Assembly (NCBI RefSeq): GCF_040546275.1
Contig: NZ_JBEPNO010000009.1
Span: 62,001-126,000, forward strand
Source of the DNA: Nakamurella sp040546275
GTDB taxonomy: Bacteria; Actinomycetota; Actinomycetes; Mycobacteriales; Nakamurellaceae
Direction: 5' to 3'
Length of the DNA stretch: 64,000 nt
In this document: in pieces, positions 16,149 through 25,716 of the stretch
How the letters are laid out: every line of letters begins with the position of its first letter
Position numbering within the stretch: the stretch's first letter is position 1
Made by a program: the position numbers and the translations under genes
Notes under the pieces: generated by a model
What the model was told of the DNA's origin: nothing
Seen by the model: the letters and a program-made list of their open reading frames with translations, nothing else
Database searches by the model: none

Positions 16149-18500
16149 GTGTCTGCTCGGACCGTCACCCACGGGGCGCGCCCATCGACCGTGGCACTGG
16201 CCGCCGGTGCGGTCCTGGTGGTCGCGTCGATCGTTTCCGGGTTCGTCGACCCGGACCAGCCGCTGATCAGGAACATCACCCAGCTGATCGCTGCCGCTGG
16301 GGCCGCCCTGACCTGCTGGCGCACCTCGCGTTCGACCGGCGGTCGCATGCGGTCGAGCTGGTCGGCCATCGCCCTGGGCTGCGCGGCCTGGGCCATCGGT
16401 CAGCTGGTGTACACCCTGCTCTCGATCCGCACGCCCGAGAGCGCGCTGCAAGGCCCCACCGTGGCCGACATCGGCTTCATCCTGTTCCCGGTCGGAGCCT
16501 TCGCCTGCCTGTTGTTGTTCCCGCCCTCCGGCGGGAAGAGCGCCGTCATCAGGTCCTCGTTGGACGGCTGCGCACTTCTCGCCGCCCTGGTGGCCATCAG
16601 CTGGCCGATTGCCAGGTCCGCCTACGAGCAGGGCGGCGCCGACACCCACGGCGCGCTGGGCCTGATCAAGACCATCGCCTACCCGTCCGGCGACGTCCTG
16701 ATCATCGCGCTGGCATTCTTCAGCGTCTCGAGGCCGACCCGACACCGCGTTCCGTTGCTGCTGCTCGCGGCCGGCGTCTCGTTGATCACCCTGGCCGACG
16801 CAGCATTCGCCACCGCGACCGGCCCACTGCCCGATGTCGGGTTCGTCACCGCCTTCCTGGCCCTGGCCTACGCCGCCGGAACCGGCGGCCGCATGCTCGC
16901 ACTTGACCGTGCCCGCGGCGCCAGCCCCACGCCCAGTCAGACCCCCGGCGCCAGCATGCTGCCGTATCTGCCCCTGGCCGTGGCCATCGGCACCCTCTCG
17001 CTCCGGGCGATCGGGTCCGAGCCACCCGGTCATCTCGAGATCGCCGCGGTCGCGGTGGCCGTCGTCGCGGTCCTGATCCGTCAGTACCTGACGGTATTGG
17101 ACAACCGGCAGCTGCTGGAGGAGGTCGCCGAACGGGAGGAACGCCTGCGGCGGCAGGCCTTCCAGGACCAGCTGACCGGGCTGGCCAACCGCGCCCTGTT
17201 CACCGACCGGGTGGCGCACGCCCTTCACCTGCACCGACGCGACCTGCGGCCGCTGGGGCTGCTGTTCTGCGACCTGGACGACTTCAAGGCCGTCAACGAC
17301 ACGCTCGGTCACGCGGCCGGTGACCAGATGCTGATCCGGGTCGCCGAACGGCTGCGCGGTGCGCTGCGGGAGGGCGACACGCTGGCCAGATTCGGTGGCG
17401 ACGAGTTCGCAGTCCTGCTCGAGGACGGCAGCGAACCGACGTTGGTCGCGACACGAATCATCGACGCGCTGCGCGAACCATTCGTCGTCAACGACACCAC
17501 CGTCAACGTCGGGGTGAGCGTGGGCGTCACCGACCTGGACGGCAAGACGGCCATCCCCACCCTGGACGAACTGCTGGCCCACGCCGACGTCGCGATGTAC
17601 TCCGCGAAGCGTTCGGGCAAGGGGCAGCTCGCACTCTACGAACCGAGCATGGTGCTGCCGGCCGCCGTCGACCTCAAGCTCCGCGAGCCCCTGCGGGTCG
17701 CGCTCCGTACCGGGAAGATCCACGCCGTCTACCAGCCGATCATCGACCTCGCCGACGGGCGGATGTCGGCGGTCGAGACGCTGGCCCGCTGGATGCACGA
17801 TGGGCTGCAGGTGTCGCCGGTGGAGTTCGTGCCGATGGCCGGCCGGGCCGGACTGCTGGCCCAGCTGACCGACCACATGCTCGACGAGGCCTGCGCGCAG
17901 CTGGCCAGGTGGACCCGCCTGTACGGTGATCGTGGCTTGAAGATCGGCGTCAACATCCCACCGCAACTGATCATCGATCTCGACTTCCCGAACCGGGTCG
18001 CGGCGATGTTGGCGAAGCATTCCGTCCGTCCTGAGCAACTGATCCTGGAGATCACCGAGGACGCACTGCTGGGCGATCTGACCACGGCCAGAACGGTCAC
18101 CGCGCGGTTGCGGCGCATCGGGGCGTCGCTCTCGCTCGACGACTTCGGCACCGGGTACTCCTCGCTCCTGCATCTGCAGCAGATCCCGCTGGACGCCCTG
18201 AAGATCGACATCAGCTTCGTGGCCAACATCGACCGCGACGCGGAGGGCGAGCGGTTCCTGCGCGCGTTCCTCGCGCTCGGCAAGGACCTCGGACTGGCCG
18301 TCACGGCCGAGGGGGTGGAACGCGAGGAGCAGGCGCAGACCCTCCGACGGCTCGGTTGCCCGACGGCGCAGGGCTTCCTGTTCGCCCGGCCCGGCCCGGC
18401 GGCCGACCTGGAATCCACCCTCCTGCAGCCGGGCGCCGTGTGGAAGCCTGCGTCGACCGGTTCCTTCCGGCCCCGCCGTGGTGCACCGGGACGGATCTGA
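16149..18500 (+). CDS. Membrane GGDEF-EAL cyclic-di-GMP enzyme
   Basis: A 783-aa bifunctional c-di-GMP protein. The N-terminal 310 residues carry about eight to ten hydrophobic helices and form a membrane sensor of no named type. The GGDEF domain (about 330-490) has an intact RFGGDEF and, five residues before it, the RxxD inhibitory site (REGD). The EAL domain (about 510-765) has ETLARW in place of EALxRW but keeps the ExLxR pattern, EITED, DDFGTGYSS, LKID, AEGVE and CPTAQG. Both activities are therefore plausible. GTG 16149 was chosen because GGAGAGGG lies just upstream. The stop overlaps the next gene's ATG (TGATG). Confidence 0.88.
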   Translation: MSARTVTHGARPSTVALAAGAVLVVASIVSGFVDPDQPLIRNITQLIAAAGAALTCWRTSRSTGGRMRSSWSAIALGCAAWAIGQLVYTLLSIRTPESALQGPTVADIGFILFPVGAFACLLLFPPSGGKSAVIRSSLDGCALLAALVAISWPIARSAYEQGGADTHGALGLIKTIAYPSGDVLIIALAFFSVSRPTRHRVPLLLLAAGVSLITLADAAFATATGPLPDVGFVTAFLALAYAAGTGGRMLALDRARGASPTPSQTPGASMLPYLPLAVAIGTLSLRAIGSEPPGHLEIAAVAVAVVAVLIRQYLTVLDNRQLLEEVAEREERLRRQAFQDQLTGLANRALFTDRVAHALHLHRRDLRPLGLLFCDLDDFKAVNDTLGHAAGDQMLIRVAERLRGALREGDTLARFGGDEFAVLLEDGSEPTLVATRIIDALREPFVVNDTTVNVGVSVGVTDLDGKTAIPTLDELLAHADVAMYSAKRSGKGQLALYEPSMVLPAAVDLKLREPLRVALRTGKIHAVYQPIIDLADGRMSAVETLARWMHDGLQVSPVEFVPMAGRAGLLAQLTDHMLDEACAQLARWTRLYGDRGLKIGVNIPPQLIIDLDFPNRVAAMLAKHSVRPEQLILEITEDALLGDLTTARTVTARLRRIGASLSLDDFGTGYSSLLHLQQIPLDALKIDISFVANIDRDAEGERFLRAFLALGKDLGLAVTAEGVEREEQAQTLRRLGCPTAQGFLFARPGPAADLESTLLQPGAVWKPASTGSFRPRRGAPGRI

Positions 18501-19201
18501 TGTCCGAGATCGGTTTCGACTACTCGAATCTGAGCGGACGACCGGCCGGGCTGGTGACCCGCGCCCTGTCGGTGGTGATCCCCGGGGTCCGCGAGGTCCA
18601 GGACCAGGTGGTGCCGTACGCGGAGCGTTGGCAGTCGGCCAACCGGGCCGCACTGGCCGCCGCCGGTCCCCTCTGGATTGCGCTGGGCGACTCGATGACG
18701 CAGGGCATCGGCGCGTCGGCCTTCGACCGTGGCTGGATCGGCCAGCTGGCCGTGCTGGCGAAGGGCGACGTCCCCGGGCGCCTGGTGAATCTGTCCAGCA
18801 GTGGGGCCAAGGTGCGTGACGTACTGGACCGCCAACTCCCGGCGATGGCGGGCCTTGGCGTCGAGCCGGATCTGATCACCGTCCTGATCGGCTCCAACGA
18901 CCTGATCCGTCCCCGCAACCGCAGGATCTTCCCGGAGTCCTTCGCGCAGATGCTCGACGCCCTGCCGGCCGGCACCGTGGTGGCCACCCAGCCCAACCCG
19001 TCCAGGGCCGCTGCCGAGGCGAACGGGCTGCTGGAGCGCGCGGCGGCCGAGCGCGGCCTGGTCATCGCCGAACTGCGAGATCGCCGGACGGGGAGCTGGA
19101 AGGGCAAACTCGCCGCCGACCACTTCCACCCCAATGACGCGGGCTACGCCGGCATCGCCGCCGTGTTCGCCGATGCGGTGTCCGGGCGCCGGGCAGCCTG
19201 A
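18500..19201 (+). CDS. SGNH/GDSL hydrolase
   Basis: A 233-aa esterase/lipase-like enzyme of the SGNH fold without a signal peptide. Block I is IALGDSMTQG with nucleophile Ser65; block III is IGSNDL with Asn; block V is DHFHPND with Asp and His. Its ATG overlaps the upstream stop (TGATG), so it is translated by reinitiation after the c-di-GMP enzyme. A longer frame from 18356 lies inside the upstream gene and is rejected. The substrate is unknown; phospholipid or acylated-metabolite deacylation is possible. The convergent acyltransferase gene is 54 bp away. Confidence 0.85.
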   Translation: MSEIGFDYSNLSGRPAGLVTRALSVVIPGVREVQDQVVPYAERWQSANRAALAAAGPLWIALGDSMTQGIGASAFDRGWIGQLAVLAKGDVPGRLVNLSSSGAKVRDVLDRQLPAMAGLGVEPDLITVLIGSNDLIRPRNRRIFPESFAQMLDALPAGTVVATQPNPSRAAAEANGLLERAAAERGLVIAELRDRRTGSWKGKLAADHFHPNDAGYAGIAAVFADAVSGRRAA

Positions 19202-19255
19202 GGCCGGAGCACCATCCCGGCGCTGGAACCCGACGTTGGATCCCGGCGCGGGGAG

Positions 19256-19999
19256 TCAGCGCTGGATCTTGGCCTCGTCGATCTTTGCGGCCTCCGCCGG
19301 GTCCGGCGCGCTTCCGCCCAGATGCCTTGGGAGCCACCAGGTGTCGCGTAGGTTCCGCGGTCGGTCCGGGTAGTCGCGCTGCACACCGTCCAACATCTCG
19401 TCCATCACCGCGTGCAGCACATCGGTGAATTCCTCGATCGTCAGGTCAGGTCGCGGCGGGATCGGCGGCCCGATCAACACGGTGACCGGCACGTGGCGGC
19501 GGAAGTGCCGGCGTCCGTCCACCGTGATCAGACGTTGCCCGCCCCAGGTGATGACCGGGAGCAGCGGGACGTCCTCTTCGACGGCGAGTGCGGCCGCGCC
19601 CCGTTTGAACGGCTTCAGCGTCCAGGCCCGGCTGATCGTGGCCTCCGGGAAGACCCCGACGATCTCACCGCCCTGCAGCGCGCGCTCAGCATGCCGGTAG
19701 GCGCCCGCCCCGGATCCGGAAGCGCGCTCGACCGGCACGTGTCCCATCGCGCGCATCAACGACCCGACCACCGGTAGCCCGAAGATCGAGCGCTTGGCCA
19801 GGAAACGGACCTTCCGCCCACGGTTGTCGGCGGCGAGGCCGATGAAGGTGAAGTCCAGGTAGCTGATGTGGTTGGAGGCGATGACGGCCGGACCGGAAGC
19901 CGGCAGGTACTCCCCCCCGCGGATGTCGAAGCGGATCGCCATCAACCGGAAGAAGCCGCGAAAGATCCGGATGACCACCCGGTAGACCCGGTCCTGCAT
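19256..19999 (-). CDS. 1-acyl-sn-glycerol-3-phosphate acyltransferase family protein
   Basis: A 247-aa membrane-associated acyltransferase (PlsC-like) that would acylate a lysophospholipid such as lysophosphatidic acid. The HX4D catalytic motif is NHISYLD at about residue 43. The glycerophosphate-binding motif is VFPEATIS at about 116-123, a variant of the usual FPEGTRS. A hydrophobic/basic N-terminus (residues 4-25) suggests membrane association. AGGGGG lies 7-8 nt before the ATG. The substitution of Ala for Gly in the second motif is modest, and related actinobacterial homologues may use other acceptors. Confidence 0.85.
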   Translation of the reverse strand: MQDRVYRVVIRIFRGFFRLMAIRFDIRGGEYLPASGPAVIASNHISYLDFTFIGLAADNRGRKVRFLAKRSIFGLPVVGSLMRAMGHVPVERASGSGAGAYRHAERALQGGEIVGVFPEATISRAWTLKPFKRGAAALAVEEDVPLLPVITWGGQRLITVDGRRHFRRHVPVTVLIGPPIPPRPDLTIEEFTDVLHAVMDEMLDGVQRDYPDRPRNLRDTWWLPRHLGGSAPDPAEAAKIDEAKIQR

Positions 20000-20105
20000 G
20001 GAAAACCCCCTGCCCTCGGCGATACCGTTCCCAGCATGTCCTCAGCATAGGGAACAGGCCGACCCGCAAGAATCCTGCGGAGACCGCGGACGGCGGGGCC
20101 GTGGA

Positions 20106-21143
20106 TCAACTGGGTTTCTGGTCCGCCTGGGCCGCCTGGGTTGCCTGAGCCGCCTGGGCCGCCGCCTCGGCGCGACCGATGCTGGACGTCGCCGCGTACC
20201 GGGCCCCGACCGCGGCCGGCACGGCCCGGCCGATCTGGTCGAGATCTGCTGCGCTCAGCTCGATGTCGACGGCCGCCAGGTTCTCCTCGAGATACCGGCG
20301 GCGTTTCGTGCCGGGGATCGGCACCAGATCGTGGCCCTGCCCCAGCACCCACGCGAGCGCGAGTTGCGCCGGTGTCACCGACTTCTGCGCCGCCAGCTCG
20401 CGGACCAGTTCGACGATGCGCTGGTTCTCGACCAGGTTGTCGCCCTGGAACCGCGGGTTGGCGCGGCGGAAGTCGTCGTCGTCCAGGTCTTCCACGCCGG
20501 ACACGGCGCCGGTGAGGAAGCCACGGCCGAGCGGCGAGTACGGTACGAACCCGACTCCGAGTTCCCTTGCGGTTGGGAGGATCTCGGCCTCGACATCGCG
20601 GTACCAGAGCGAGTACTCGGTCTGCAGTGCGGCAATGGGATGCGTGGCGTGTGCCCGGCGCAGCGTGTCCGCGGTGACCTCGGAGAGCCCGAGGTACCGC
20701 ACCTTGCCCTCCTGGACCAACTCGGCCATCGCGCCGATCGTCTCCTCGACCGGCGTGTTCGGGTCGGGGCGGTGCTGGTAGTAAAGGTCGATGTGGTCGA
20801 CGCCGAGCCGGGTCAACGAGGCCTCGGCGGCGGCCTTCACGTACTCCGGGCTGCCGTTGACACCACGCGCGGTCGGGTCGGCCGGGTCACGCATGATCCC
20901 GAACTTGGTGGCCAGCACGACCTCGTGCCGACGGCCGGCGATGGCCTTGCCGACCAGGACCTCGTTGGTGTGCGGACCGTAGACGTCGGACGTGTCCAGC
21001 AGCGTCACGCCGAGGTCGAGCGCCCGCTGGATCGTCGCGGTGGACTCGACATCGTCACCCCGGCCGTAGAACTCGGACATACCCATGCACCCGAGTCCGA
21101 GCGCGGACACCTCGAGTTCCGGTCCCAACTTCCTCGTCTTCAT
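20106..21143 (-). CDS. Aldo/keto reductase
   Basis: A 345-aa NADPH-dependent TIM-barrel oxidoreductase resembling the AKR13/YakC group. The catalytic tetrad is visible: Asp and Tyr in TSDVYGPHTNE, Lys in ATKFG and His in YYQHRPD. The C-terminus IPGTKRRRYLEEN is the cofactor-binding segment. The final 20 residues are an Ala/Gln-rich tail (repeats of QAAQAT), unusual for the family and probably disordered. The start ATG 21143 fits the family (MKTRKLG); the frame extends to 21284 into the promoter region of the divergent esterase gene. The physiological carbonyl substrate is unknown. Confidence 0.9.
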   Translation of the reverse strand: MKTRKLGPELEVSALGLGCMGMSEFYGRGDDVESTATIQRALDLGVTLLDTSDVYGPHTNEVLVGKAIAGRRHEVVLATKFGIMRDPADPTARGVNGSPEYVKAAAEASLTRLGVDHIDLYYQHRPDPNTPVEETIGAMAELVQEGKVRYLGLSEVTADTLRRAHATHPIAALQTEYSLWYRDVEAEILPTARELGVGFVPYSPLGRGFLTGAVSGVEDLDDDDFRRANPRFQGDNLVENQRIVELVRELAAQKSVTPAQLALAWVLGQGHDLVPIPGTKRRRYLEENLAAVDIELSAADLDQIGRAVPAAVGARYAATSSIGRAEAAAQAAQATQAAQADQKPS

Positions 21144-21213
21144 GCGGTCCACGCTACCCACCATGCCCAGGACTGCTCTGGCCGATGTCGGTCCCCGGTG
21201 GTAGACCTCTTCC

Positions 21214-22029
21214 ATGCGCGGATTCCGGCCGCTGGCCCTGGCCCTGCTCACCGTCCTGCTGACTGCCGTCCTGACGGCCGTCACCGCACTGACCGCGGGT
21301 GCGGCGGGTGCGGCGCCACCGCCGGTCCGTTACGTCGCGCTCGGCGACTCCTACTCCTCGGGCCTCGGTGCCGGCAGCAGCTACACCGGCGGTAGTTGCG
21401 ATCGCAGCGGCGGTGCCTTCTCCGCACTCTGGAGCGCCTCCCACGCGCCGGCGTCCTACACGTCGTTGGCCTGTGCCGGGGCGACCACCGCGACCGTGAT
21501 GAGCTCGCAACTCCCCAGCGTGGCCTCGACCACCACCCTGATCAGCATCACTGCCGGCGGGAACGACGTCGGCTTCGCGAACATCATGACGACCTGCGCC
21601 CTGCACGGCACCTCGGATTGCGTGGCTGCGGTCAACGATGCGGAAAACGCCGCGAACATGTCCTTGCCCGCGCAGCTCGATCGGACCTACTCGGCCATCT
21701 CGTCTGCAGCGCCGGCCGCGAAGGTGGTGGTGCTGAGCTATCCGCTCTTCTACCAGCTGCACGTCTGGTACTGCGTCGGGCTGTCGGAGACGTCGAGGAC
21801 CAAGATCGACGAGGGCATCAACCTGGTGGACGACCTGACGGCCGCCGCGGCCGGGCGGCACGGATTCACCTTCGCCGACGTGCGGTCGGCCTTTGCCGGC
21901 CACCAGCTCTGCAGCGGTAGCAAATGGCTGCACGCAGTCGATCTCGCCCACATCCAGGAGTCCTACCACCCGACGGCGAGCGGTCAGCAGAACGCCTACC
22001 TTCCGGTCTTCTCGGCGGCCGTCGGCTGA
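21214..22029 (+). CDS. Secreted SGNH/GDSL esterase
   Basis: A 271-aa exported lipase/esterase. The signal peptide (about residues 1-34) ends AGAAGAA. The mature enzyme has YVALGDSYSSG with nucleophile Ser, TAGGNDVG with Asn, and a C-terminal SYHPTASGQ with the catalytic His. Seven cysteines in the mature part (for example GGSCDRSGG, SLACAG, TTCALHGTSDC, WYCVG, HQLCSG) allow three disulfides, as in the Streptomyces scabies esterase / SGNH extracellular lipase group. It is divergent from the aldo/keto reductase gene (70 bp). Confidence 0.88.
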   Translation: MRGFRPLALALLTVLLTAVLTAVTALTAGAAGAAPPPVRYVALGDSYSSGLGAGSSYTGGSCDRSGGAFSALWSASHAPASYTSLACAGATTATVMSSQLPSVASTTTLISITAGGNDVGFANIMTTCALHGTSDCVAAVNDAENAANMSLPAQLDRTYSAISSAAPAAKVVVLSYPLFYQLHVWYCVGLSETSRTKIDEGINLVDDLTAAAAGRHGFTFADVRSAFAGHQLCSGSKWLHAVDLAHIQESYHPTASGQQNAYLPVFSAAVG

Positions 22030-22049
22030 CCCGACTAAACTCAGCCGGC

Positions 22050-22340
22050 ATGTGCCGGAACATCACCGAACTCCGCGGCCTCGAGCCGGCCGCCACCTCC
22101 GTCGAGATCGAGGCCGCCGCTCGGCAGTACGTGCGCAAGGTCAGCGGGATCCAGAAGCTCTCGGACGCCAATCGCGACGTCTTCGAGGCCGCCGTCGCCG
22201 AGGTCACCGCAACCACCCTGCACCTGCTGTCGCACCTCCCACCCCGCAAGCAGCCGCCGGCCACCGTGCCGCCGTTGCGCCGCCCCGAGGTCAAGGCGCG
22301 CATCGCCGCGAAGGCCGCCGCAGCCGCCGCTGTGAGCTGA
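22050..22340 (+). CDS. DUF2277 family small protein
   Basis: A 96-aa protein starting MCRNITELRGLEPAAT, with VRKVSGIQKLSDAN and a middle region typical of DUF2277. The C-terminus is basic and Ala-rich. The function of the family is unknown. The Met-Cys-Arg-Asn start fixes ATG 22050; a frame running in from 21924 overlaps the esterase gene and is not credible. It follows the esterase stop by 20 bp, so the two may be cotranscribed. Confidence 0.85.
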   Translation: MCRNITELRGLEPAATSVEIEAAARQYVRKVSGIQKLSDANRDVFEAAVAEVTATTLHLLSHLPPRKQPPATVPPLRRPEVKARIAAKAAAAAAVS

Positions 22341-22390
22341 GCCGCCCGGTCGCAGCCACCACAGACCGGCACCACAGCCCGGCAGCCCCA

Positions 22391-25300
22391 TCAGCTGAGC
22401 AGGCTGCGGATGTCGTCGGCGGTCAGCGCGCTCGAGGCGGCGCCGTCATCGCTCATCACGCTCGAGAACAGCTTGGCCTTGCTCTCCTTGAGCGCCATCA
22501 CCTTCTCCTCGATCGTGCCCTTGGCCACCAGCCGGTACACCATCACCGTCTTGAGCTGGCCGATCCGGTGCGCGCGGTCGATGGCCTGCGCCTCGGTCGC
22601 AGGGTTCCACCACGGATCGAGCAGGATGCAGTAGTCCGCCTCGGTCAGGTTGAGCCCGAACCCGCCGGCCTTGAGGCTGATCAGGAAGACCGGGGCCGTC
22701 CCGGTGCTGAACCGGTCGAGCACCTCCGCCCGCCGCCGGGTCCGCCCGTCCAGGTAGCAGTGATCGACCCCCGCCAGTTCGAGCCGGGTCCGCACCTTGG
22801 CCAGGAACGAGGTGAACTGGCTGAAGACCAGCACCCGGTGCCCCTCGGCCACCACATCCTCCAACTGCTCCATCAGGGCGTCGAGTTTCGTCGACGGGAT
22901 ACCTCCGTATTTCTCGTCGACGAGGGAGGCGTCCAGGCTGAGCTGCCGCAGCAGGGTCAGCGACCGGAAGATGACGAACCGGTTCTTGTCCAGGTCGCCG
23001 ATCAGGCCGAGGACCTTCTGCCGCTCGCGCTGCAGATGGGTCTGGTAGACCTTCTGATGCCGCGGGTTGAGCTCCAGCTCGATGACCTGCTCCTGCTTTG
23101 GCGGCAGCTCCTTGACCACCTGTTCCTTGTTGCGGCGCAACATGAGTGGCCGGATCCGTCTTCTCAGCTGACTCAGTCTGTCCTGCTCGCCGTACCTCTC
23201 GATCGGCTTCTGGTAGTAGTCGGCGAAGCGGGTCGGGCTGCCGAACAGGCCAGGTGCGGTGATGGAGAACAGCGACCACAATTCCATCAGGTTGTTCTCC
23301 ATCGGGGTGCCGGTGATGGCGAGCTTGAACCCGGTGGACAGTTTCTTGGCGTTCTTGAAACCGATCGACTGGTGGTTCTTGACGAACTGCGCCTCGTCCA
23401 GGATCAGCCCCGCCCATTCCTGTTCCTGGTAGTCGTCGAACTCCAGCCGGAACAGCGCATAGGAGGTGATCACGATGTCTGCCTCGGCCGTCAGGTCGGC
23501 GATCGTCGTCCGTCGTCGGGAGTGGGTCTCGTTGATGGTGACGGTCTTCAGGTGGGGAGCGAATCGTGTGGCCTCGGACTTCCAGTTGCCGACGACGCTC
23601 GTCGGCGCCACCACCAGGAAGGCCGGTGACCCCGCCGGGCGGGCGACCACCGCCGAGATCAGCGCCAACGCCTGGACCGTCTTGCCCAGACCCATGTCGT
23701 CGGCGAGGATCCCGCCGAGTCCGGCGTCGAACAGGAACATCAGCCAGTCGAACCCGTCCTGCTGGTAGGGCCGCAGGGTCGCGGCGAAGTGCTCGGGCAG
23801 CGCCTGCCGCTCGATGCGGGTCACCTCCAGCAGCGCGCTCACCCGGCGGTGCCACTGAGCTGCCTGTTCGTCGACCACCCCGAGCACACGCAGTTCGTCC
23901 CACAGGCTGGCCTGGAATCGGCTGACCCGCAGGCCCTTCTCGCCCGGATCCTGCAACTGCCGCGCCTCGTCGATCAGCCGCCGAAGCTGCTCGAACCGCT
24001 CGGCTTCCAGGGTGAAGTAGGTGCCGCTGGGCAGGATCATGAAGTCCTGGCCGGTGGCCAGCGCGACGAAGATGTCCCGGATCGGCACCTCCTCGCCGTC
24101 GACGCTGACGACGATCTGCAGATCGAACCAGTCGCGTCCCTCGCCCGGCTCGCCGGAGATCCCGATGACGGGCAGGCCCTCCGCCGCACGGTAGTTGGCC
24201 TCGCCGACCACCTCCACCTGCAGCCCCGGATGCTCGGCCAGCAGCGGTAGGACCCCGGCCAGGAACTGGATCGCCTGCATGCCGAGCAGGGTCGTCTCGC
24301 CGACCAGGCGACCGCGGTCCAGCAGGTACTCCTGCTCGGACACCTCCGCCGGCAACGCATCGACCACGGCGTGTTCGAGCACGAGGTCGCGGTAGGCGGC
24401 CGGCTGGAACTGCGGCCACAGCGGCTGCTCCCCGTCGGCCCCGTCGTACCGCCACGCCCAGCGCAGCGTCACCCGGTGGCCCGTCAGGCGCGCGATCGTG
24501 AGCCAGAGCTGCGGCGGCACGGGAGCCGGCACCTCGAACGTGTCGTTCGAGGAGACCAACCGGACCCGTTGCCGGAGGACGGGCAGATAGGTGCCGAGGA
24601 ACCTGGCCTCGTCACGGGCGGGAATCTGTTGCGGGCCGGCGGCCGCCAGCGCCAGCAGCTCGCGGCTCGGGCTGGCTTTGAACGGCGTCACCACGAGCGG
24701 CCGCTCGCGCAGCGGCAAGGCGTCGGCCCAGGTGGGCCACGACGCCAGCGCCCGGACCGGAGCGCCCAGCATCACCCGGCCGCCAGCGCCGCCGGCGTTA
24801 ACGGCGGTGACGGTGTCCAGGGTGGCCGCCACCGCCAGACCCTCGTCGGTGCGCACCACATCGAGGACCAGCTCGGCCGGCTCGGCAGCGATGGTCACCG
24901 CGTGCTGGTGCCGGTCGGAACCGATCAACGTGACGCCCAGCTCGTCGGCGCGGCCCAGCAGGTCCCAGACCGCAGTGCCGGTGACCGACTCGAGCTGGAT
25001 CCAGGCCGGCACCGATCCGTAGTAGCGGGAGGAGTTGTTCACCGCGACGGACAGCACCGCCGACAGCCAGTCCAGGTGGGCCGGGTCCGGGCGTGCCCTG
25101 CCGTAGCTGGAGTAACCCAGGCTGGACCAGCCGATCCCGGTCCGCACCCAGCGTCCGGCCGCACCCTGCTGCACCGGCCGGATGCCGAGCCGCGCCGCCG
25201 TGGGCAGCCCCATCCCACTGGTGCGCGGGCCGGTCTCGCCGACGGCCGCCATCAGCTCGAACTGCAGGCCGATCGGCATCAGCGACGGATCGACCTCGTC

Positions 25301-25651
25301 CTCGTCGGCCCGCACCAGCGGGGTCAGCATCCGTTCCCAGGACGGCGGCGCCGACGACTGGTCCTCGCCCCGCCGAGACAGTCCCGAGATCACCAGGGCC
25401 GCAACATGTTTGCAGTTCATGTGCACCGGACACGAGCAGATGCCGGTGAGGGCCACCACGGACGGCCCGTCGAGCCGCAGCGTGACGCTGACGACGTAGG
25501 GCCGGATTCCGCCGCCCTGCACCTGACCGAGGATCCGCAGCGGATCCTCCGTCACCGTCGTCACGACCACAGCCCCGCGGCGCGAGTAGTCCAACCCCTT
25601 CTGCAGGGTCAACCCGCCGACGAGTCTGCTCAGCGAGAAGACATCGATCAT
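22391..25651 (-). CDS. SWIM zinc-finger SNF2-family DEAD/DEAH-box helicase
   Basis: A 1086-aa ATP-dependent DNA translocase of the SNF2/Rad54-like superfamily. An N-terminal SWIM zinc finger (about 55-95, with CSCPVHMNCKH) is followed by a large bacterial SNF2-associated domain. The motor has Walker A in DDMGLGKT (about 645), the DEAQ box in LILDEAQFVKN (about 750), motif III in ITGTPMEN, and the C-terminal helicase lobe with QFTSFLAKV, LISLKAGGFGLNL and RAHRIGQ. Such proteins are thought to remodel DNA-protein complexes or help repair; the specific role here is unknown. It is divergent from the sensor kinase gene (65 bp). Confidence 0.92.
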   Translation of the reverse strand: MIDVFSLSRLVGGLTLQKGLDYSRRGAVVVTTVTEDPLRILGQVQGGGIRPYVVSVTLRLDGPSVVALTGICSCPVHMNCKHVAALVISGLSRRGEDQSSAPPSWERMLTPLVRADEDEVDPSLMPIGLQFELMAAVGETGPRTSGMGLPTAARLGIRPVQQGAAGRWVRTGIGWSSLGYSSYGRARPDPAHLDWLSAVLSVAVNNSSRYYGSVPAWIQLESVTGTAVWDLLGRADELGVTLIGSDRHQHAVTIAAEPAELVLDVVRTDEGLAVAATLDTVTAVNAGGAGGRVMLGAPVRALASWPTWADALPLRERPLVVTPFKASPSRELLALAAAGPQQIPARDEARFLGTYLPVLRQRVRLVSSNDTFEVPAPVPPQLWLTIARLTGHRVTLRWAWRYDGADGEQPLWPQFQPAAYRDLVLEHAVVDALPAEVSEQEYLLDRGRLVGETTLLGMQAIQFLAGVLPLLAEHPGLQVEVVGEANYRAAEGLPVIGISGEPGEGRDWFDLQIVVSVDGEEVPIRDIFVALATGQDFMILPSGTYFTLEAERFEQLRRLIDEARQLQDPGEKGLRVSRFQASLWDELRVLGVVDEQAAQWHRRVSALLEVTRIERQALPEHFAATLRPYQQDGFDWLMFLFDAGLGGILADDMGLGKTVQALALISAVVARPAGSPAFLVVAPTSVVGNWKSEATRFAPHLKTVTINETHSRRRTTIADLTAEADIVITSYALFRLEFDDYQEQEWAGLILDEAQFVKNHQSIGFKNAKKLSTGFKLAITGTPMENNLMELWSLFSITAPGLFGSPTRFADYYQKPIERYGEQDRLSQLRRRIRPLMLRRNKEQVVKELPPKQEQVIELELNPRHQKVYQTHLQRERQKVLGLIGDLDKNRFVIFRSLTLLRQLSLDASLVDEKYGGIPSTKLDALMEQLEDVVAEGHRVLVFSQFTSFLAKVRTRLELAGVDHCYLDGRTRRRAEVLDRFSTGTAPVFLISLKAGGFGLNLTEADYCILLDPWWNPATEAQAIDRAHRIGQLKTVMVYRLVAKGTIEEKVMALKESKAKLFSSVMSDDGAASSALTADDIRSLLS

Positions 25652-25716
25652 CCTGGGGAGCCTACGGACGCACCCCGACAGCCGGTTCTCTCATTCACAA
25701 CCACCCGTAGCATGAC

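Noticed and set aside
16095..18653. Open frame of 852 aa on the minus strand opposite the GGDEF-EAL gene
   Set aside because: Composition and coincidence with the sense gene show it is a shadow frame.
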